Source: Paraperlucidibaca baekdonensis (GTDB lineage: Bacteria > Pseudomonadota > Gammaproteobacteria > Pseudomonadales > Moraxellaceae). Taken from it: DNA of 64,000 nt. Of this stretch, positions 39,180 through 48,326 are shown one piece after another. A program made the position numbers and the translations under genes. The stretch lies in NCBI RefSeq assembly GCF_003387535.1, contig NZ_QUNR01000004.1, positions 248,001 through 312,000 of the forward strand, given 5' to 3'. How positions within the stretch are numbered: position 1 is the stretch's first letter; each line of letters opens with the position of its first letter. Under the pieces are notes generated by a model. That model saw only the letters and a list, made by a program, of their open reading frames with translations, searched no databases and had not been told where the DNA came from.

Positions 39180-40922
39180 TTAATGGTTAACTGCTAAAAC
39201 ACGTGGCCATGCATCAGTGTCATCGGAAAGACCTAACGTGCAGGTATCTGCGGCGGCAACGGCAATGATGCAGGTGCAGGCCAACCACTCATCACGGCGG
39301 AAAGCATACACCGAGACACTCTCGCCGGCAGCATATTGTGCTAGCCGTTTATCCCAATTAGCCGCACTGATGCGCCGCTGATCCAAGGCCACCACCACAT
39401 CGCCCGCCGATAGGCCCGCTTGCGCCGCTGGGCCGGCGGGATCCACCACGCGCAATAGCACACCACCATCGCCGGCCTGTGTGCGTACGCCAAGCGTCAC
39501 CGCCTGCGCGCTACTGAGCTTGACCTGCACGCCGATATCCTCAAGCAAGCATTGCCACGGTAGCTCTTGCGTGCTGTGCAAGGCCTGCTGCAGAAATACC
39601 TCACCGTAGCTGCCCAACAAATCGGTGATGGCTGTTTGAATATCATCTGCACAGATACCCGCTTGCGAACGACCAAAACGCTGCCATAAAGCACGCATAA
39701 CGGCATCGAGACTGTGCCCCTGGGTGCGCAACATGAGGTCTAAACACAGCGCAATGATCGCGCCTTTAATGTAATAGCTGACCACCACATGCGGCGTATT
39801 TTCATTTTGCTGATAGTACTTGGTCCACGCATCAAAGCTCGATGCGCTGACGGTTTGCACAGAGCGGCCCGGGGTTTGCACGTAGCGACTGAGCTGCTGA
39901 CTCAATAGCGCCGCATAGGCTGGCGCATCAATGACACCGGCGCGCAGCAAGAATTGATCGTCGTAATAGGACGTGATGCCCTCAAAAAACCAGAGCAGCT
40001 CGGTATGCGCGGGCTGGCGCAGATTCGGCGCAACCATGACATCGGGTTTCAGGCGTTTAACATTCCAGCTATGAAAATACTCATGGCTGCACAGACCCAA
40101 CAGCTGCGTATAGCCGGCACTCGGGGCCTCAGGCTCGTTGGCGCTGGGCAGGTCATCGCGGTTACAAATTAAGCTGGTGGAGCTGCGATGCTCCAAGCCG
40201 CCATAGCCGGAGCCGACCACGCGAAGCAGAAACAGGTATTCGCTAAATGGCGCCGGGTCTTGGAAAAAGGCGATTTGCGTGGCGCAAATTTTCCTTAAGT
40301 CACTGACTAAGCGCGCAAGATCACCGCGATGCACGCCAGTCACGGCCAGCGCATGCGGCACGCCATCCATGTCAAAACGCAGGTAGTCGAAAACGCCGAG
40401 CTCCACTGGATGATCAATCAGTTCATCGTAATTGGCGGCGCAATAATCGCCGAAGCCTAAGGCCTCTGCGCCATCACGCGGCAATGTCGTGGCCACGCGC
40501 CACGCCTCGGCACCTACTGGCCGCTCAATGCTCACCGATACTGGGCGCTGCTCCTGCCCGCTTACCGCCAAAAACAGCGAGGTGCCATTAAAAAAACCGC
40601 CGAATTGATCAAGCAAGGCGGTGCGCACCGACATATCCCAAGCATAAACACGGTAACGCACGCGCAGCAGGCCCTCGACCGGCGCGCAACGCCACGAGGA
40701 TTTATCGATCGCAGTGATGGCCACCGGCTGATCATCGGCCGTGAATGCGTGTAGCGGCGTGAGATGCCGCGAAAAGTCGCGAATCATGTAGCTGCCGGGA
40801 ATCCAGTCGGGCAGCCACAGCACTTGACCGGCGGGGTCAGGCTCGGCGATGGTTAAGCAGATATCGAAATAATGTGATGCAGGATGCAGAGAACTCACGC
40901 CATAATGAATCGTGTTCTGCAT
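39180..40922 (-). CDS. M61 family aminopeptidase-like protease with PDZ domain
   Basis: This 580-residue protein has the M61 (glycyl aminopeptidase) layout: N-terminal beta domain (IHYGVSSLHPASHYFDICLTI, DWIPGSYMIRDFSRHL), zinc motif HEYFHSWNVKRL (His280-Glu281...His284), a downstream FFEGITSYYDD glutamate helix, and a C-terminal PDZ domain (~485-545; GLSAGDVVVALDQRRIS). No signal peptide is evident, so it is probably cytoplasmic. I chose ATG 40922 because it has a perfect GGAGG site and starts the conserved region; 59 upstream residues are not M61-like. It is divergent from the hydrolase gene with only 39 bases between starts. Confidence 0.9.
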   Translation of the reverse strand: MQNTIHYGVSSLHPASHYFDICLTIAEPDPAGQVLWLPDWIPGSYMIRDFSRHLTPLHAFTADDQPVAITAIDKSSWRCAPVEGLLRVRYRVYAWDMSVRTALLDQFGGFFNGTSLFLAVSGQEQRPVSVSIERPVGAEAWRVATTLPRDGAEALGFGDYCAANYDELIDHPVELGVFDYLRFDMDGVPHALAVTGVHRGDLARLVSDLRKICATQIAFFQDPAPFSEYLFLLRVVGSGYGGLEHRSSTSLICNRDDLPSANEPEAPSAGYTQLLGLCSHEYFHSWNVKRLKPDVMVAPNLRQPAHTELLWFFEGITSYYDDQFLLRAGVIDAPAYAALLSQQLSRYVQTPGRSVQTVSASSFDAWTKYYQQNENTPHVVVSYYIKGAIIALCLDLMLRTQGHSLDAVMRALWQRFGRSQAGICADDIQTAITDLLGSYGEVFLQQALHSTQELPWQCLLEDIGVQVKLSSAQAVTLGVRTQAGDGGVLLRVVDPAGPAAQAGLSAGDVVVALDQRRISAANWDKRLAQYAAGESVSVYAFRRDEWLACTCIIAVAAADTCTLGLSDDTDAWPRVLAVNH

Positions 40923-40961
40923 AAATCCTCCATAACAATAATCAGTGATGAGGCAGCATAT

Positions 40962-41987
40962 ATGATGCGCGAAACCAGACAACAGCACAGCAGCCCTGAA
41001 TACGACGGCGTGAGCTTTATTTTGGCCGAAGATGGCCATGAGATTCCGCTGCGGCATTGGCCGGTTGAGCACCCGAAAGCACTGGTGCATATTGCCCATG
41101 GCATGTCAGAACACAGTGGCTGTTATGCCGATGCCGCCGCCCGCTTAAATGCCGCCGGCTATGCGGTGATGGCGCATGATCATCGCAGCCATGGCTTGTC
41201 GGTGCCGATTGCCGCACTTGGCGAGATCAGCGAAACCCAGCATTGGGAAGCGGTTTGCGCCGATATGCGCAGCGTTAATCATCACGGCAAAGCCACCTAC
41301 CCCGATGTCCCGTGGATTTTACTTGGCCACTCCATGGGCTCATTTATCAGCCTCGCTTACGCCGAACGCCATTCGCACACCGTTGATGCCCTGGTGCTTG
41401 AAGGCAGCAACTATGAAGCCCCGTGGTTTACGTGGTCGGCACATTGGTTTGCCAAGCTCGAATGCTGGCGTCAGGGCGAAAATGGACGCAGCGCCATCAT
41501 TCACGCCCTCACCTTCGGCAAATTCGCGAAAGCCTTTGGCAATGACAGCACCAGCTACGACTGGCTCTCGCGCGATAACACTTTTGTGCAGCGCTACACC
41601 AACGACCCGCGCTGCGGCATCACCTGCACCAATGGCTTCTGGCGTGACCTGCTCGAAGGCTTGAGCCGCACACAACGTATGAGCAATTTGCGCAAAATCC
41701 GCAAAGACTTGCCGGTCTATTCGTTTGCCGGCTCGAAAGACCCCGTCGGCCATGATGGCGTCAATGTCGCCATTCTCGATGACAAGTTAGAAAGCGCCGG
41801 CCTGCTCGATGTGACGCTGAAAATATACGAAGGCGCACGCCACGACCTCTTCCATGAGACCAATAAAGACGAAGTCTATGAGGACTTGCTGAGCTGGCTC
41901 GATGCCACGCTATTGCGCGTGGCACAGCCAGCTTGCGAGCTGAAAGCGCCGCAAGAGCCTACCGCGTGGTTAGCGGGCAACGCCTAA
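40962..41987 (+). CDS. alpha/beta hydrolase, monoacylglycerol-lipase-like
   Basis: The ~342-residue protein has a serine hydrolase fold: VHIAHGMSEHSGCYADAAARLNAAGYAVMAHDHRSHG (oxyanion region), the nucleophile elbow LGHSMGS, and late Asp (SKDPVG) and His (ARHDLFHE) candidates. This resembles YtpA/PldB-type lysophospholipases and monoacylglycerol lipases. No signal peptide is evident. Tandem ATGs at 40962 and 40965 follow a GAGG; upstream in-frame codons lie within the 5' end of the divergent protease gene. It overlaps the convergent peroxiredoxin gene by 18 bases. Confidence 0.85.
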   Translation: MMRETRQQHSSPEYDGVSFILAEDGHEIPLRHWPVEHPKALVHIAHGMSEHSGCYADAAARLNAAGYAVMAHDHRSHGLSVPIAALGEISETQHWEAVCADMRSVNHHGKATYPDVPWILLGHSMGSFISLAYAERHSHTVDALVLEGSNYEAPWFTWSAHWFAKLECWRQGENGRSAIIHALTFGKFAKAFGNDSTSYDWLSRDNTFVQRYTNDPRCGITCTNGFWRDLLEGLSRTQRMSNLRKIRKDLPVYSFAGSKDPVGHDGVNVAILDDKLESAGLLDVTLKIYEGARHDLFHETNKDEVYEDLLSWLDATLLRVAQPACELKAPQEPTAWLAGNA

Positions 41988-42500
41988 TTGCTGCACGGAT
42001 GCCAAGGATTGGCGGATGTGCTCAGCCGGCCCGGAGTCACTTAAGCTCGACACCACCTTGCCATCGCGGCCAATCACATAAGATACCCGCGAGGCGTAAC
42101 TGCCGCCGTAGGAGCTCGCCGCGTGGTATTGGCGAGCGACCTGGAGGCCTTGATCGGCGGCCACCGCAAAGCGCCCTTGGCAATGGCTAACCGAAAAGCG
42201 CTTCAGTGTCTCGAGATCATCACCCGAAATACCAATGACTTGCGCGCCGGCTTTTTCAAACGCCGGCATGGACTCGGCAAATAATTTTGCTTCAATGCTG
42301 CAGCCCGGCGTAAAGGCCGCGGGGTAGAAGTACACCACCAACGGCCCTTTTTTCAGCATGTCACGCGCATCCACGTGAATGGCTTTGCCGGCCTGCGCCG
42401 CCGGCAGTGAGAACGTCGGTGCCGCCGAGCCCACGGCCAACATCGCCTGAGCGGGCAAACTCAGCGCACACACAACAGCCATAACGAACGATTTAAGCAT
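41970..42500 (-). CDS. secreted peroxiredoxin (AhpC/TSA-BCP type)
   Basis: The 176-residue protein starts with a signal peptide (FVMAVVCALSLPAQA), so it should be periplasmic. The thioredoxin-fold peroxiredoxin domain has the peroxidatic cysteine in FYPAAFTPGCSIEA (Cys67, preceded by the catalytic Thr/Pro) and a possible resolving Cys107 (SHCQG). It should reduce peroxides with an external thiol donor. It is the last gene of the moxR-VWA-DUF1499 run, starting 12 bases after DUF1499. Confidence 0.87.
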   Translation of the reverse strand: MLKSFVMAVVCALSLPAQAMLAVGSAAPTFSLPAAQAGKAIHVDARDMLKKGPLVVYFYPAAFTPGCSIEAKLFAESMPAFEKAGAQVIGISGDDLETLKRFSVSHCQGRFAVAADQGLQVARQYHAASSYGGSYASRVSYVIGRDGKVVSSLSDSGPAEHIRQSLASVQQLGVAR

Positions 42501-42512
42501 GACATACCTCGC

Positions 42513-42971
42513 TTAATTGGCCGCCTGCATGGCCGCGCGAATGGCCTCAATGCGGTCACGGTTAGCATCAAAATCATAATAGCCAATGCGTGAAGACGAA
42601 CGCACATCCACGCGTTGATCATCGGACTGCATGGCAAACTCCACGTCATCGACAAAACCCATCAATGACGTGGTGAACTCGGCATACACATAACTGACAT
42701 CCTGCTGCACCACTTGCGCACCGGGCATATCAGCCACCACAGCCGCTAAACGGGCCATATACGTGCCTTTGTCGCCAGTGACCATGAGTGGCGCAATGGC
42801 TTTTTTGTCGCCCTCAGGCGCTTGGCTACCAACGGCGTGCGGCGCCGATGGCAGTGGCGCTAAACGGCCTTCGGCGTTGACGCCGAGGTTATCGGGGCGT
42901 GAACCTGATAACAGGCCAGCAGATGCTGTGGTGCTGAGCGTAACAAGTGCAACGAGTAGTATTTTTTTCAT
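42513..42971 (-). CDS. DUF1499 family exported protein
   Basis: The 152-residue protein has a signal peptide (KKILLVALVTLSTTASA) and the DUF1499 core: SRPDNLGV at the start and, near the end, YVYAEFTTSLMGFVDDVEFAM, VDVRSSSRIGYYDFDANRDRIEAI. The family's role is unknown. It is two bases downstream of the VWA gene and ahead of the peroxiredoxin, so the four genes probably act in one envelope-related process (inference). Confidence 0.85.
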   Translation of the reverse strand: MKKILLVALVTLSTTASAGLLSGSRPDNLGVNAEGRLAPLPSAPHAVGSQAPEGDKKAIAPLMVTGDKGTYMARLAAVVADMPGAQVVQQDVSYVYAEFTTSLMGFVDDVEFAMQSDDQRVDVRSSSRIGYYDFDANRDRIEAIRAAMQAAN

Positions 42972-42973
42972 GA

Positions 42974-44152
42974 TTATTTACTCAAGTAGCGCATCGCATC
43001 TTCGATGCCTTTTAGGGTAAGTGCGTGCATTCGATCTTCGATGAGCTTGAGCGTCATCTCCGTCGACTGCGTCATCTTCCAGTGCTTCTCCGGCTCAGGA
43101 TTGAGCCAGACAATTTTCTGAAAATGGTTGGTTAGGCGCTGCATCCACAACGCGCCCGGCTCTTCGTTGAAATGCTCAACCGAGCCACCTACGGAGGCAA
43201 TTTCATAAGGCGACATGCTGGCATCGCCAACAAATATCACGCGGTAGTCGCTGCCGTATTTATGAATAATGTCGTAAATACTGATGCGCTCACTGTGCCG
43301 GCGCATATTATTTTTCCACACGGACTCATAAATGAAGTTATGAAAATAGAAAAACTCTAGATGCTTAAACTCGGTTTTGGCCGCCGAAAAAAGCTCTTCG
43401 CAAATGCGCACATACGGATCCATCGAACCGCCAATATCGAAAAATAGCAGCACCTTGACGCGATTTTTACGCTCAGCGACCAGGCGAATATCGAGCAGGC
43501 CAGCATTGTGGGCGGTATGGCGAATGGTGTCATCGATGTCGAGAATTTCTTCGGCGCCCTGCCGCGCAAACCGCCGCAGCCGACGCAGCGCGAGCTTGAT
43601 ATTACGAATGCCGAGCTCAACATTGTCGTCGAGGTTACGAAAATCGCGCTTTTCCCAGACTTTCACCGCGGACTTATTGCGCGATGGCCCAGCCATGCGA
43701 ATGCCCTCAGGATTAGCGCCATAGGCGCCAAAAGGTGAGGTACCGCCGGTGCCAATCATCTTATTACCGCCTTGATGACGCTTTTCTTGCTCCTGCAAAC
43801 GCTCCATGAACTTTTTCATCAGCTCATCGAGCGAGCCTGACTTTTGCAGCTCAGCCAACTCCTCAGGCGAGAGCTGTTTTTCCAGCTCTTTGCGCAACCA
43901 GTCTTCCGGAATGGTTTTGTTCAACAGCTCAGCCGAGACGCCTTCTAGGCCATCGAAAAATGCCTTAAAGGCGCGATCAAATTTGTCGTAATGGCGCTCG
44001 TCTTTGACCATGCAGACTTTCGCGAGCTGATAAAACGCCTCGCTGTCGGCATAGACCATGCCGGCTTTCAGCGCGGCATTGAGATCGAGCAGCTCACGAA
44101 TGCTCACCGGCACTTTGTGGCTGCGCAGCGTCTCAAAAAAATGTACTAACAA
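42974..44152 (-). CDS. VWA-domain protein (CoxE-like) partner of MoxR
   Basis: The 392-residue protein has a helical N-terminal half with charged coiled-coil stretches (residues ~90-130) and a C-terminal von Willebrand A domain. The MIDAS-like motif is LLFFDIGGSMDPYV, a DxGxS form that deviates from the classical DxSxS, and a later IFVGDASMSPYE supplies another conserved Asp. Such proteins work with MoxR AAA+ ATPases, often in metal insertion or complex assembly. The moxR gene is 20 bases upstream. No signal peptide was seen; a cytoplasmic location is likely. Confidence 0.87.
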   Translation of the reverse strand: MLVHFFETLRSHKVPVSIRELLDLNAALKAGMVYADSEAFYQLAKVCMVKDERHYDKFDRAFKAFFDGLEGVSAELLNKTIPEDWLRKELEKQLSPEELAELQKSGSLDELMKKFMERLQEQEKRHQGGNKMIGTGGTSPFGAYGANPEGIRMAGPSRNKSAVKVWEKRDFRNLDDNVELGIRNIKLALRRLRRFARQGAEEILDIDDTIRHTAHNAGLLDIRLVAERKNRVKVLLFFDIGGSMDPYVRICEELFSAAKTEFKHLEFFYFHNFIYESVWKNNMRRHSERISIYDIIHKYGSDYRVIFVGDASMSPYEIASVGGSVEHFNEEPGALWMQRLTNHFQKIVWLNPEPEKHWKMTQSTEMTLKLIEDRMHALTLKGIEDAMRYLSK

Positions 44153-44172
44153 GGCGACTCTCCCGCCATCAC

Positions 44173-45018
44173 TTAGGCATTTTCACGACGGTTCATAAAC
44201 GCCAAGCGCTCCAACAATGCCACATCGGCCTCGTTTTTCAGCAAGGCGCCATAGAGTGGCGGAATGGCCTTGCGGGTGTCGCGATTGCGCAGCACATCTT
44301 CAGGGATATCATCGGACAAAATCAGCTTTAACCAGTCGATGAGCTCCGAGGTGGTCGGCTTTTTCTTCAAACCCGGCACTTTGCGCAAGTCAAAGAAAAT
44401 ATCCAACGCTTCTTTCAAAAGCGCGCCTTTGATACCGGCATGATGCACCTCAACAATGGCTTTCATGGTCTCGGCATCGGGAAATTGGATGTAGTGAAAG
44501 AAGCAGCGGCGCAAGAAAGCATCGGGCAGCTCTTTTTCATTATTGGAGGTAATGATGACAATGGGACGATGCTTAGCCTTGATGGTCTCGCCGGTCTCAT
44601 AGACAAAAAATTCCATTTTATCGAGCTCGGTCAGCAAGTCATTGGGGAACTCAATATCGGCTTTGTCGATCTCATCAATCAGCAATACCACGCGCTCCTC
44701 GGCGGCAAACGCCTCCCAAAGCTTACCCTTTTTAATGTAATTGCTGATGTCATGCACGCGCTCAGTACCGAGCTGCGAATCGCGCAGACGCGACACCGCA
44801 TCGTACTCATACAAACCCTGCTGCGCCTTCGTGGTCGACTTGATATGCCATTGAATCAGTCGCACACCAAAGGCCTCAGCAACCTGCTCGGCCAGCAAGG
44901 TTTTGCCAGTGCCCGGCTCGCCCTTAATGAGCAATGGCTTTTGCAAAGTCACTGCGGCGTTTACGGCCAGCGTCAGCTCGGGCGTGGTGATGTACTGATC
45001 AGTTCCAATAAATTGCAT
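44173..45018 (-). CDS. MoxR family AAA+ ATPase
   Basis: The 281-residue ATPase has Walker A GEPGTGKT (about residues 37-44), Walker B VVLLIDEIDKADIEF, sensor-1 region IVITSNNEKELPDAFLRRCFFHY with the arginine finger, and a C-terminal lid. It should act as a chaperone-like hexamer with the VWA protein encoded next. Context with DUF1499 and a periplasmic peroxiredoxin gives no defined client. The gene starts 28 bases after the small membrane protein's stop. Confidence 0.92.
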   Translation of the reverse strand: MQFIGTDQYITTPELTLAVNAAVTLQKPLLIKGEPGTGKTLLAEQVAEAFGVRLIQWHIKSTTKAQQGLYEYDAVSRLRDSQLGTERVHDISNYIKKGKLWEAFAAEERVVLLIDEIDKADIEFPNDLLTELDKMEFFVYETGETIKAKHRPIVIITSNNEKELPDAFLRRCFFHYIQFPDAETMKAIVEVHHAGIKGALLKEALDIFFDLRKVPGLKKKPTTSELIDWLKLILSDDIPEDVLRNRDTRKAIPPLYGALLKNEADVALLERLAFMNRRENA

Positions 45019-45045
45019 ATCAATTCCTATCTGCTCAACGTTGAA

Positions 45046-45375
45046 TTAGGTGTCGTTTTTTGGCGACTCTGAATGCACTAGCGCATCAATGCTCAGCACA
45101 AGACCCGCGACAAAACACCACGGTAACAGCGATTTCAATGAACCCTGGTGGGTCATTAGATCAAAAATGACGGCAATTGCCGTGGGCAGCAGCGTTAATT
45201 GGCCACTGCTCATGGTTAATGTCGGGGTAAATAACATCACGCCCAACAATAACCGCAGCAAACGCATCACGCGACTGCTGCCGCGCAACAACAAGCTGCT
45301 CGCCAGCCACCACACCACGCCTGCTGACAGCAAATACACCGGCCACATGAGCGTCGTGATTTCTGCCTCAGTCAT
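45046..45375 (-). CDS. small integral membrane protein of unknown function
   Basis: This 109-residue protein has about three hydrophobic segments: residues 9-30 ([22 protein letters not shown]), 38-70 and 82-100. A basic Arg-rich turn follows the first ([11 protein letters not shown]). I do not recognise a family. The ATG at 45375 overlaps the ycgL stop region by eight bases and begins the membrane-protein-like sequence; an upstream start would run into ycgL in another frame. Translational coupling to ycgL and position before moxR suggest co-expression. Confidence 0.7.
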   Translation of the reverse strand: MTEAEITTLMWPVYLLSAGVVWWLASSLLLRGSSRVMRLLRLLLGVMLFTPTLTMSSGQLTLLPTAIAVIFDLMTHQGSLKSLLPWCFVAGLVLSIDALVHSESPKNDT

Positions 45376-45682
45376 CGTGTTTTTCCTCTCGCCGCTGATG
45401 GCTCCATGCTGGCGTTTGATCGGGGTTGATAAGCCATGGCTCACGCGCGGGCGGCATTTGCAAATAAAACCCCTGCGTCTGAATCTTCTCCAACACTTGT
45501 GTTACATCAGCGCGCGCTAAAGGCCGCTGAGCCGAGAGCATGATGTCGGTGACATGTACCGGCGCACCAAACTGCTGCATCAATACGTCCGGCACACGCG
45601 TGAGACCGTCAGCGCGTGTCGTGTAAAGATACATTTCATCTTTTTTTCGACTTTTGTAAATGGAACAAAACACAGGACTCAT
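45368..45682 (-). CDS. ycgL: YcgL-domain protein
   Basis: The 104-residue protein shows the YcgL domain: [35 protein letters not shown] and [23 protein letters not shown], close to E. coli YcgL in order and spacing. The family has an alpha/beta fold and no known biochemical function. It starts three bases after the rnd stop, and rnd-ycgL adjacency is common in Pseudomonas-type genomes. Confidence 0.9.
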   Translation of the reverse strand: MSPVFCSIYKSRKKDEMYLYTTRADGLTRVPDVLMQQFGAPVHVTDIMLSAQRPLARADVTQVLEKIQTQGFYLQMPPAREPWLINPDQTPAWSHQRREEKHDD

Positions 45683-45685
45683 GAC

Positions 45686-46855
45686 TTATCTCGATTTCAT
45701 ACTGGCCAGACGTTGCGCTGACCAGTCATCCAATAATGGCTGATGCCTGCTCAGCACATCGGCAATAATGGGCGACACATAGGGTACACGCCAGCCACTG
45801 AGCTGATCGAGCGCGCAGGCAATCGACACATCCACTGCTTGAATAATGACACGCTCAGCCAAGCGCTTGCGCCACAACACCTCTATTGGCATGCCTAAGC
45901 GCTCCGCAAGCGGCTGCATGGCGCGCTTAAGCGTATCAAATAACTTGCTGGCTTCACGAGGCAATGGTGCCGGCACCGGCGTTGGCCAAGTGCTCTCATC
46001 GGCTCGTGCTGCATGCATAAGCTCAATGAGCGCGTCACCGTCTTTGCGGGCCACCCGCGGATTGAGCTCGCTGATGCCACGAAAATCCGCGCTGTGTTGC
46101 GGCGGATTCACCGCCATTTCAAATAGACTCAATGGCTTCAGCAAATGCCCGCGTGGCACATCACGCTGCATGGCCTGCGTTTCCCGCCACTGCATGAGCG
46201 CCTGCAAAACAGCGCTTTGTTGACGCGAAAGACGCCAGGCATTGCCATGCTCGCGCCAGAGTTGCTGCGGGTCGGCCGGCGGCGACAGTCGACACACCTC
46301 GGCGCATTCAGCCTCGTAAATCGCCCACAGATCCTTCGCTTGCAAGCGCTCACGCAGCACCTCATAGAGCGCGGGCAAATGCCGCACATCGAGGGCAGCA
46401 TAGTTTAGCTGCTGCTCGCTCAAGGGCCGCGCCAACCAGTTTGAGCGCGACGCATCTTTGGGGATGTCGATGTGTAGGATCTGCGCCAAGGCTTTTTGAT
46501 AGCCCAGCTGCAAACCCTCGCCGAGCATAGCCAGCGCGATTTGTGTGTCGTGAACACCGGCCACCGGACCATCGCTATAGGGCGTTAATACCTCGAGGTC
46601 TTCCGAGCAGGCGTGCATGATTTTTAATGGGCCATTGGCGCCAAGTAGCGGCGCTAGGCATGAAATATCGGGGATGGCTACCGGATCGACGAGTATCTCG
46701 CCGAGGCCGTCGCCAAGTTGCAGCAAACCGAGTTTCGGGTAGAAGGTGTCGACACGAATAAACTCGGTATCGATGGCTAGCGGTTCGGCGCGCTGCCAAC
46801 GCGGCAGGCTTTCAGCAAGCGCGTTGGCAGCGGTAATGAGGCTGTATTCGGGCAC
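45686..46855 (-). CDS. rnd: ribonuclease D
   Basis: RNase D is a 3'-5' exoribonuclease trimming tRNA and other small RNAs. The 389-residue length is normal. The DEDDy motifs are visible: LAIDTEFIRVDTFYP (Asp, Glu), IMHACSEDLEVL (Asp) and LNYAALDVRHLPALY (Tyr, Asp). An HRDC domain follows (~residues 210-290) with a second C-terminal HRDC-like region. The start codon is GTG, overlapping the stop of the upstream acyl-CoA dehydrogenase (TAGTG). Confidence 0.94.
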   Translation of the reverse strand: MPEYSLITAANALAESLPRWQRAEPLAIDTEFIRVDTFYPKLGLLQLGDGLGEILVDPVAIPDISCLAPLLGANGPLKIMHACSEDLEVLTPYSDGPVAGVHDTQIALAMLGEGLQLGYQKALAQILHIDIPKDASRSNWLARPLSEQQLNYAALDVRHLPALYEVLRERLQAKDLWAIYEAECAEVCRLSPPADPQQLWREHGNAWRLSRQQSAVLQALMQWRETQAMQRDVPRGHLLKPLSLFEMAVNPPQHSADFRGISELNPRVARKDGDALIELMHAARADESTWPTPVPAPLPREASKLFDTLKRAMQPLAERLGMPIEVLWRKRLAERVIIQAVDVSIACALDQLSGWRVPYVSPIIADVLSRHQPLLDDWSAQRLASMKSR

Positions 46856-48000
46856 TAAATATCCAGTTGTTTGGCAATCACTTCGTTCATGATCTCATAG
46901 GTGCCGCCGCCAATGGAGAGAATCCGGTTATCGCGATACAAACGCTCGACTAATGACTCGCGCATATAACCCATGCCGCCGAAAATTTGCACGGCCTCGG
47001 TGGTCACGTAATCGCTGACTTGCGTGGCAAAGTTCTTCGCCATCGACACCTCTTTCAACGATGGAATGCCCTCACTCATGCGCGCCGCCACACGGTAGGT
47101 AAACTCGCGACTAGCCTCTAAACGCGTGGCCATATCGGCAAGTTTGTGACGAATGATGGGCATACGGCCTAACTGCTTACCAAAGGCTTCGCGCTCTTTC
47201 GCCCAGCGCAGGCTTTCTTCGAGTGCCATGGTTGAGGTCATATTGGCCATCACCGCCAAGTTTAGGCGCTCCATTTGGAAGTTGCTCATGATCAGCATAA
47301 AGCCAGCATTTTCGCTGCCAATGAGATTGCTAGCGGGCACTTTCACATTGTCGAAAAAAATCTCTGCGGTGTCGGATGCCCACCAACCCATTTTGCGTAA
47401 TGGCTTGCCGGTAGAAACACCCGGCAAGTCACGATCAATAACCAATAAACTAATACCGGCATAGCCTGGGCCGCCAGTACGCACCGCGGCAACATAAAAG
47501 TCGGCGCGAATGCCGGAGGTAATGTAAATCTTGCTGCCATTGACAATGTAATCATCGCCAACGCGCTCAGCACGGGTTTTCAGGCCGGCAACATCGGAGC
47601 CGCCCGAGGGCTCAGTGATAGCCAGCGCAGCGATTTTTTTACCTTGCAAAGCCGGTACGGCATAGCGCTGGCGCAAGGCGTCACTACCCCATTTCACAAT
47701 GGGCGGCAGAGCAATATCGAGTGAGCCAATGCTCGCAGCAAAACCACCGGAGCCACTGCGCATGATCTCTTCGGTCATGGCCACTTTCAGAAAAATATCG
47801 TCGCCAGTACCCCCTAGCTCTTCCGGGTAACCGACACCAAGCAGGCCCGCACTCGCGGCTTTCTCATACATTTCGCGCGGAAAAGTACCCGCCTCTTCCC
47901 AGTCGTTGATATATGGCAGCACTTCGCGCGCAACAAACTGGCGCGCGCTGTGGCGGGCTATTTCAGTGGTTTCAGTAAAATAGGTTGGGTAAAAAGACAT
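46855..48000 (-). CDS. acyl-CoA dehydrogenase
   Basis: The 381-residue flavoprotein has the three-domain acyl-CoA dehydrogenase layout. Landmarks are LGVGYPEELGGTGDD, the FAD/substrate loop ALAITEPSGGSDVAGLKTRAER, IYITSGIRADFYVAAVRTG and the C-terminal RLYRDNRILSIGGGTYEIM. The catalytic Glu should be in the last segment (GGTYE). The chain-length preference is not predictable. It is the first gene of a leftward run through rnd, ycgL and moxR; a weak promoter (TTGAGC-17-TAGAAC) lies in the preceding gap. Confidence 0.9.
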   Translation of the reverse strand: MSFYPTYFTETTEIARHSARQFVAREVLPYINDWEEAGTFPREMYEKAASAGLLGVGYPEELGGTGDDIFLKVAMTEEIMRSGSGGFAASIGSLDIALPPIVKWGSDALRQRYAVPALQGKKIAALAITEPSGGSDVAGLKTRAERVGDDYIVNGSKIYITSGIRADFYVAAVRTGGPGYAGISLLVIDRDLPGVSTGKPLRKMGWWASDTAEIFFDNVKVPASNLIGSENAGFMLIMSNFQMERLNLAVMANMTSTMALEESLRWAKEREAFGKQLGRMPIIRHKLADMATRLEASREFTYRVAARMSEGIPSLKEVSMAKNFATQVSDYVTTEAVQIFGGMGYMRESLVERLYRDNRILSIGGGTYEIMNEVIAKQLDI

Positions 48001-48086
48001 GACAGACTCCTAAAGCGCCGATCGAAATAACGGCGTGACCGAGCGGTTCTATCATTCATTACGCGATGGCTCAAGAAAATATTTTA

Positions 48087-48326
48087 TTAAGTAATGGATC
48101 GAGCCAAAAAGCGCTGCACATCGAGCACCGAAAATGGCCAATAAAGCACGGCGTCAGCACTGAGTCGTAACACAGGGATCTGCTCGCCATAGGCCAGACA
48201 CAGTGCCTCGTCGAGCGCGATATCGACGGACTGCCAATGAAGCGGCTGCACCCGTGCGAGCTGCTCAAGCACGCGCTCGGCGTCATCACAGAGGTGACAA
48301 CCGAGTGTGCCAAGTAGCTCGATCAC
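48087..48326 (-). CDS. glutaredoxin-like protein (DUF836)
   Basis: This small thioredoxin-fold protein has a redox-type CxxC near its start (LLGTLGCHLCDDAERVLEQL) and the conserved cis-Pro segment QIPVLRL. I chose a GTG at 48326 that overlaps the rlmKL stop as GTGA, giving the usual ~79 residues. An ATG 12 codons further upstream is possible but lies inside rlmKL. The function of DUF836 proteins is unknown, and a thiol-disulfide role is inferred. Confidence 0.8.
   Translation of the reverse strand: MIELLGTLGCHLCDDAERVLEQLARVQPLHWQSVDIALDEALCLAYGEQIPVLRLSADAVLYWPFSVLDVQRFLARSIT

Noticed and set aside
40923-41099. A 59-residue N-terminal extension of the M61 protease
   Set aside because: The extra sequence is not M61-like and lies in the divergent hydrolase gene; ATG 40922 has a perfect GGAGG site.
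44440-45072. A 210-residue open frame antisense to moxR
   Set aside because: It is the shadow of the conserved MoxR gene; its translation has no recognisable domain and no ribosome-binding site is needed to explain it.
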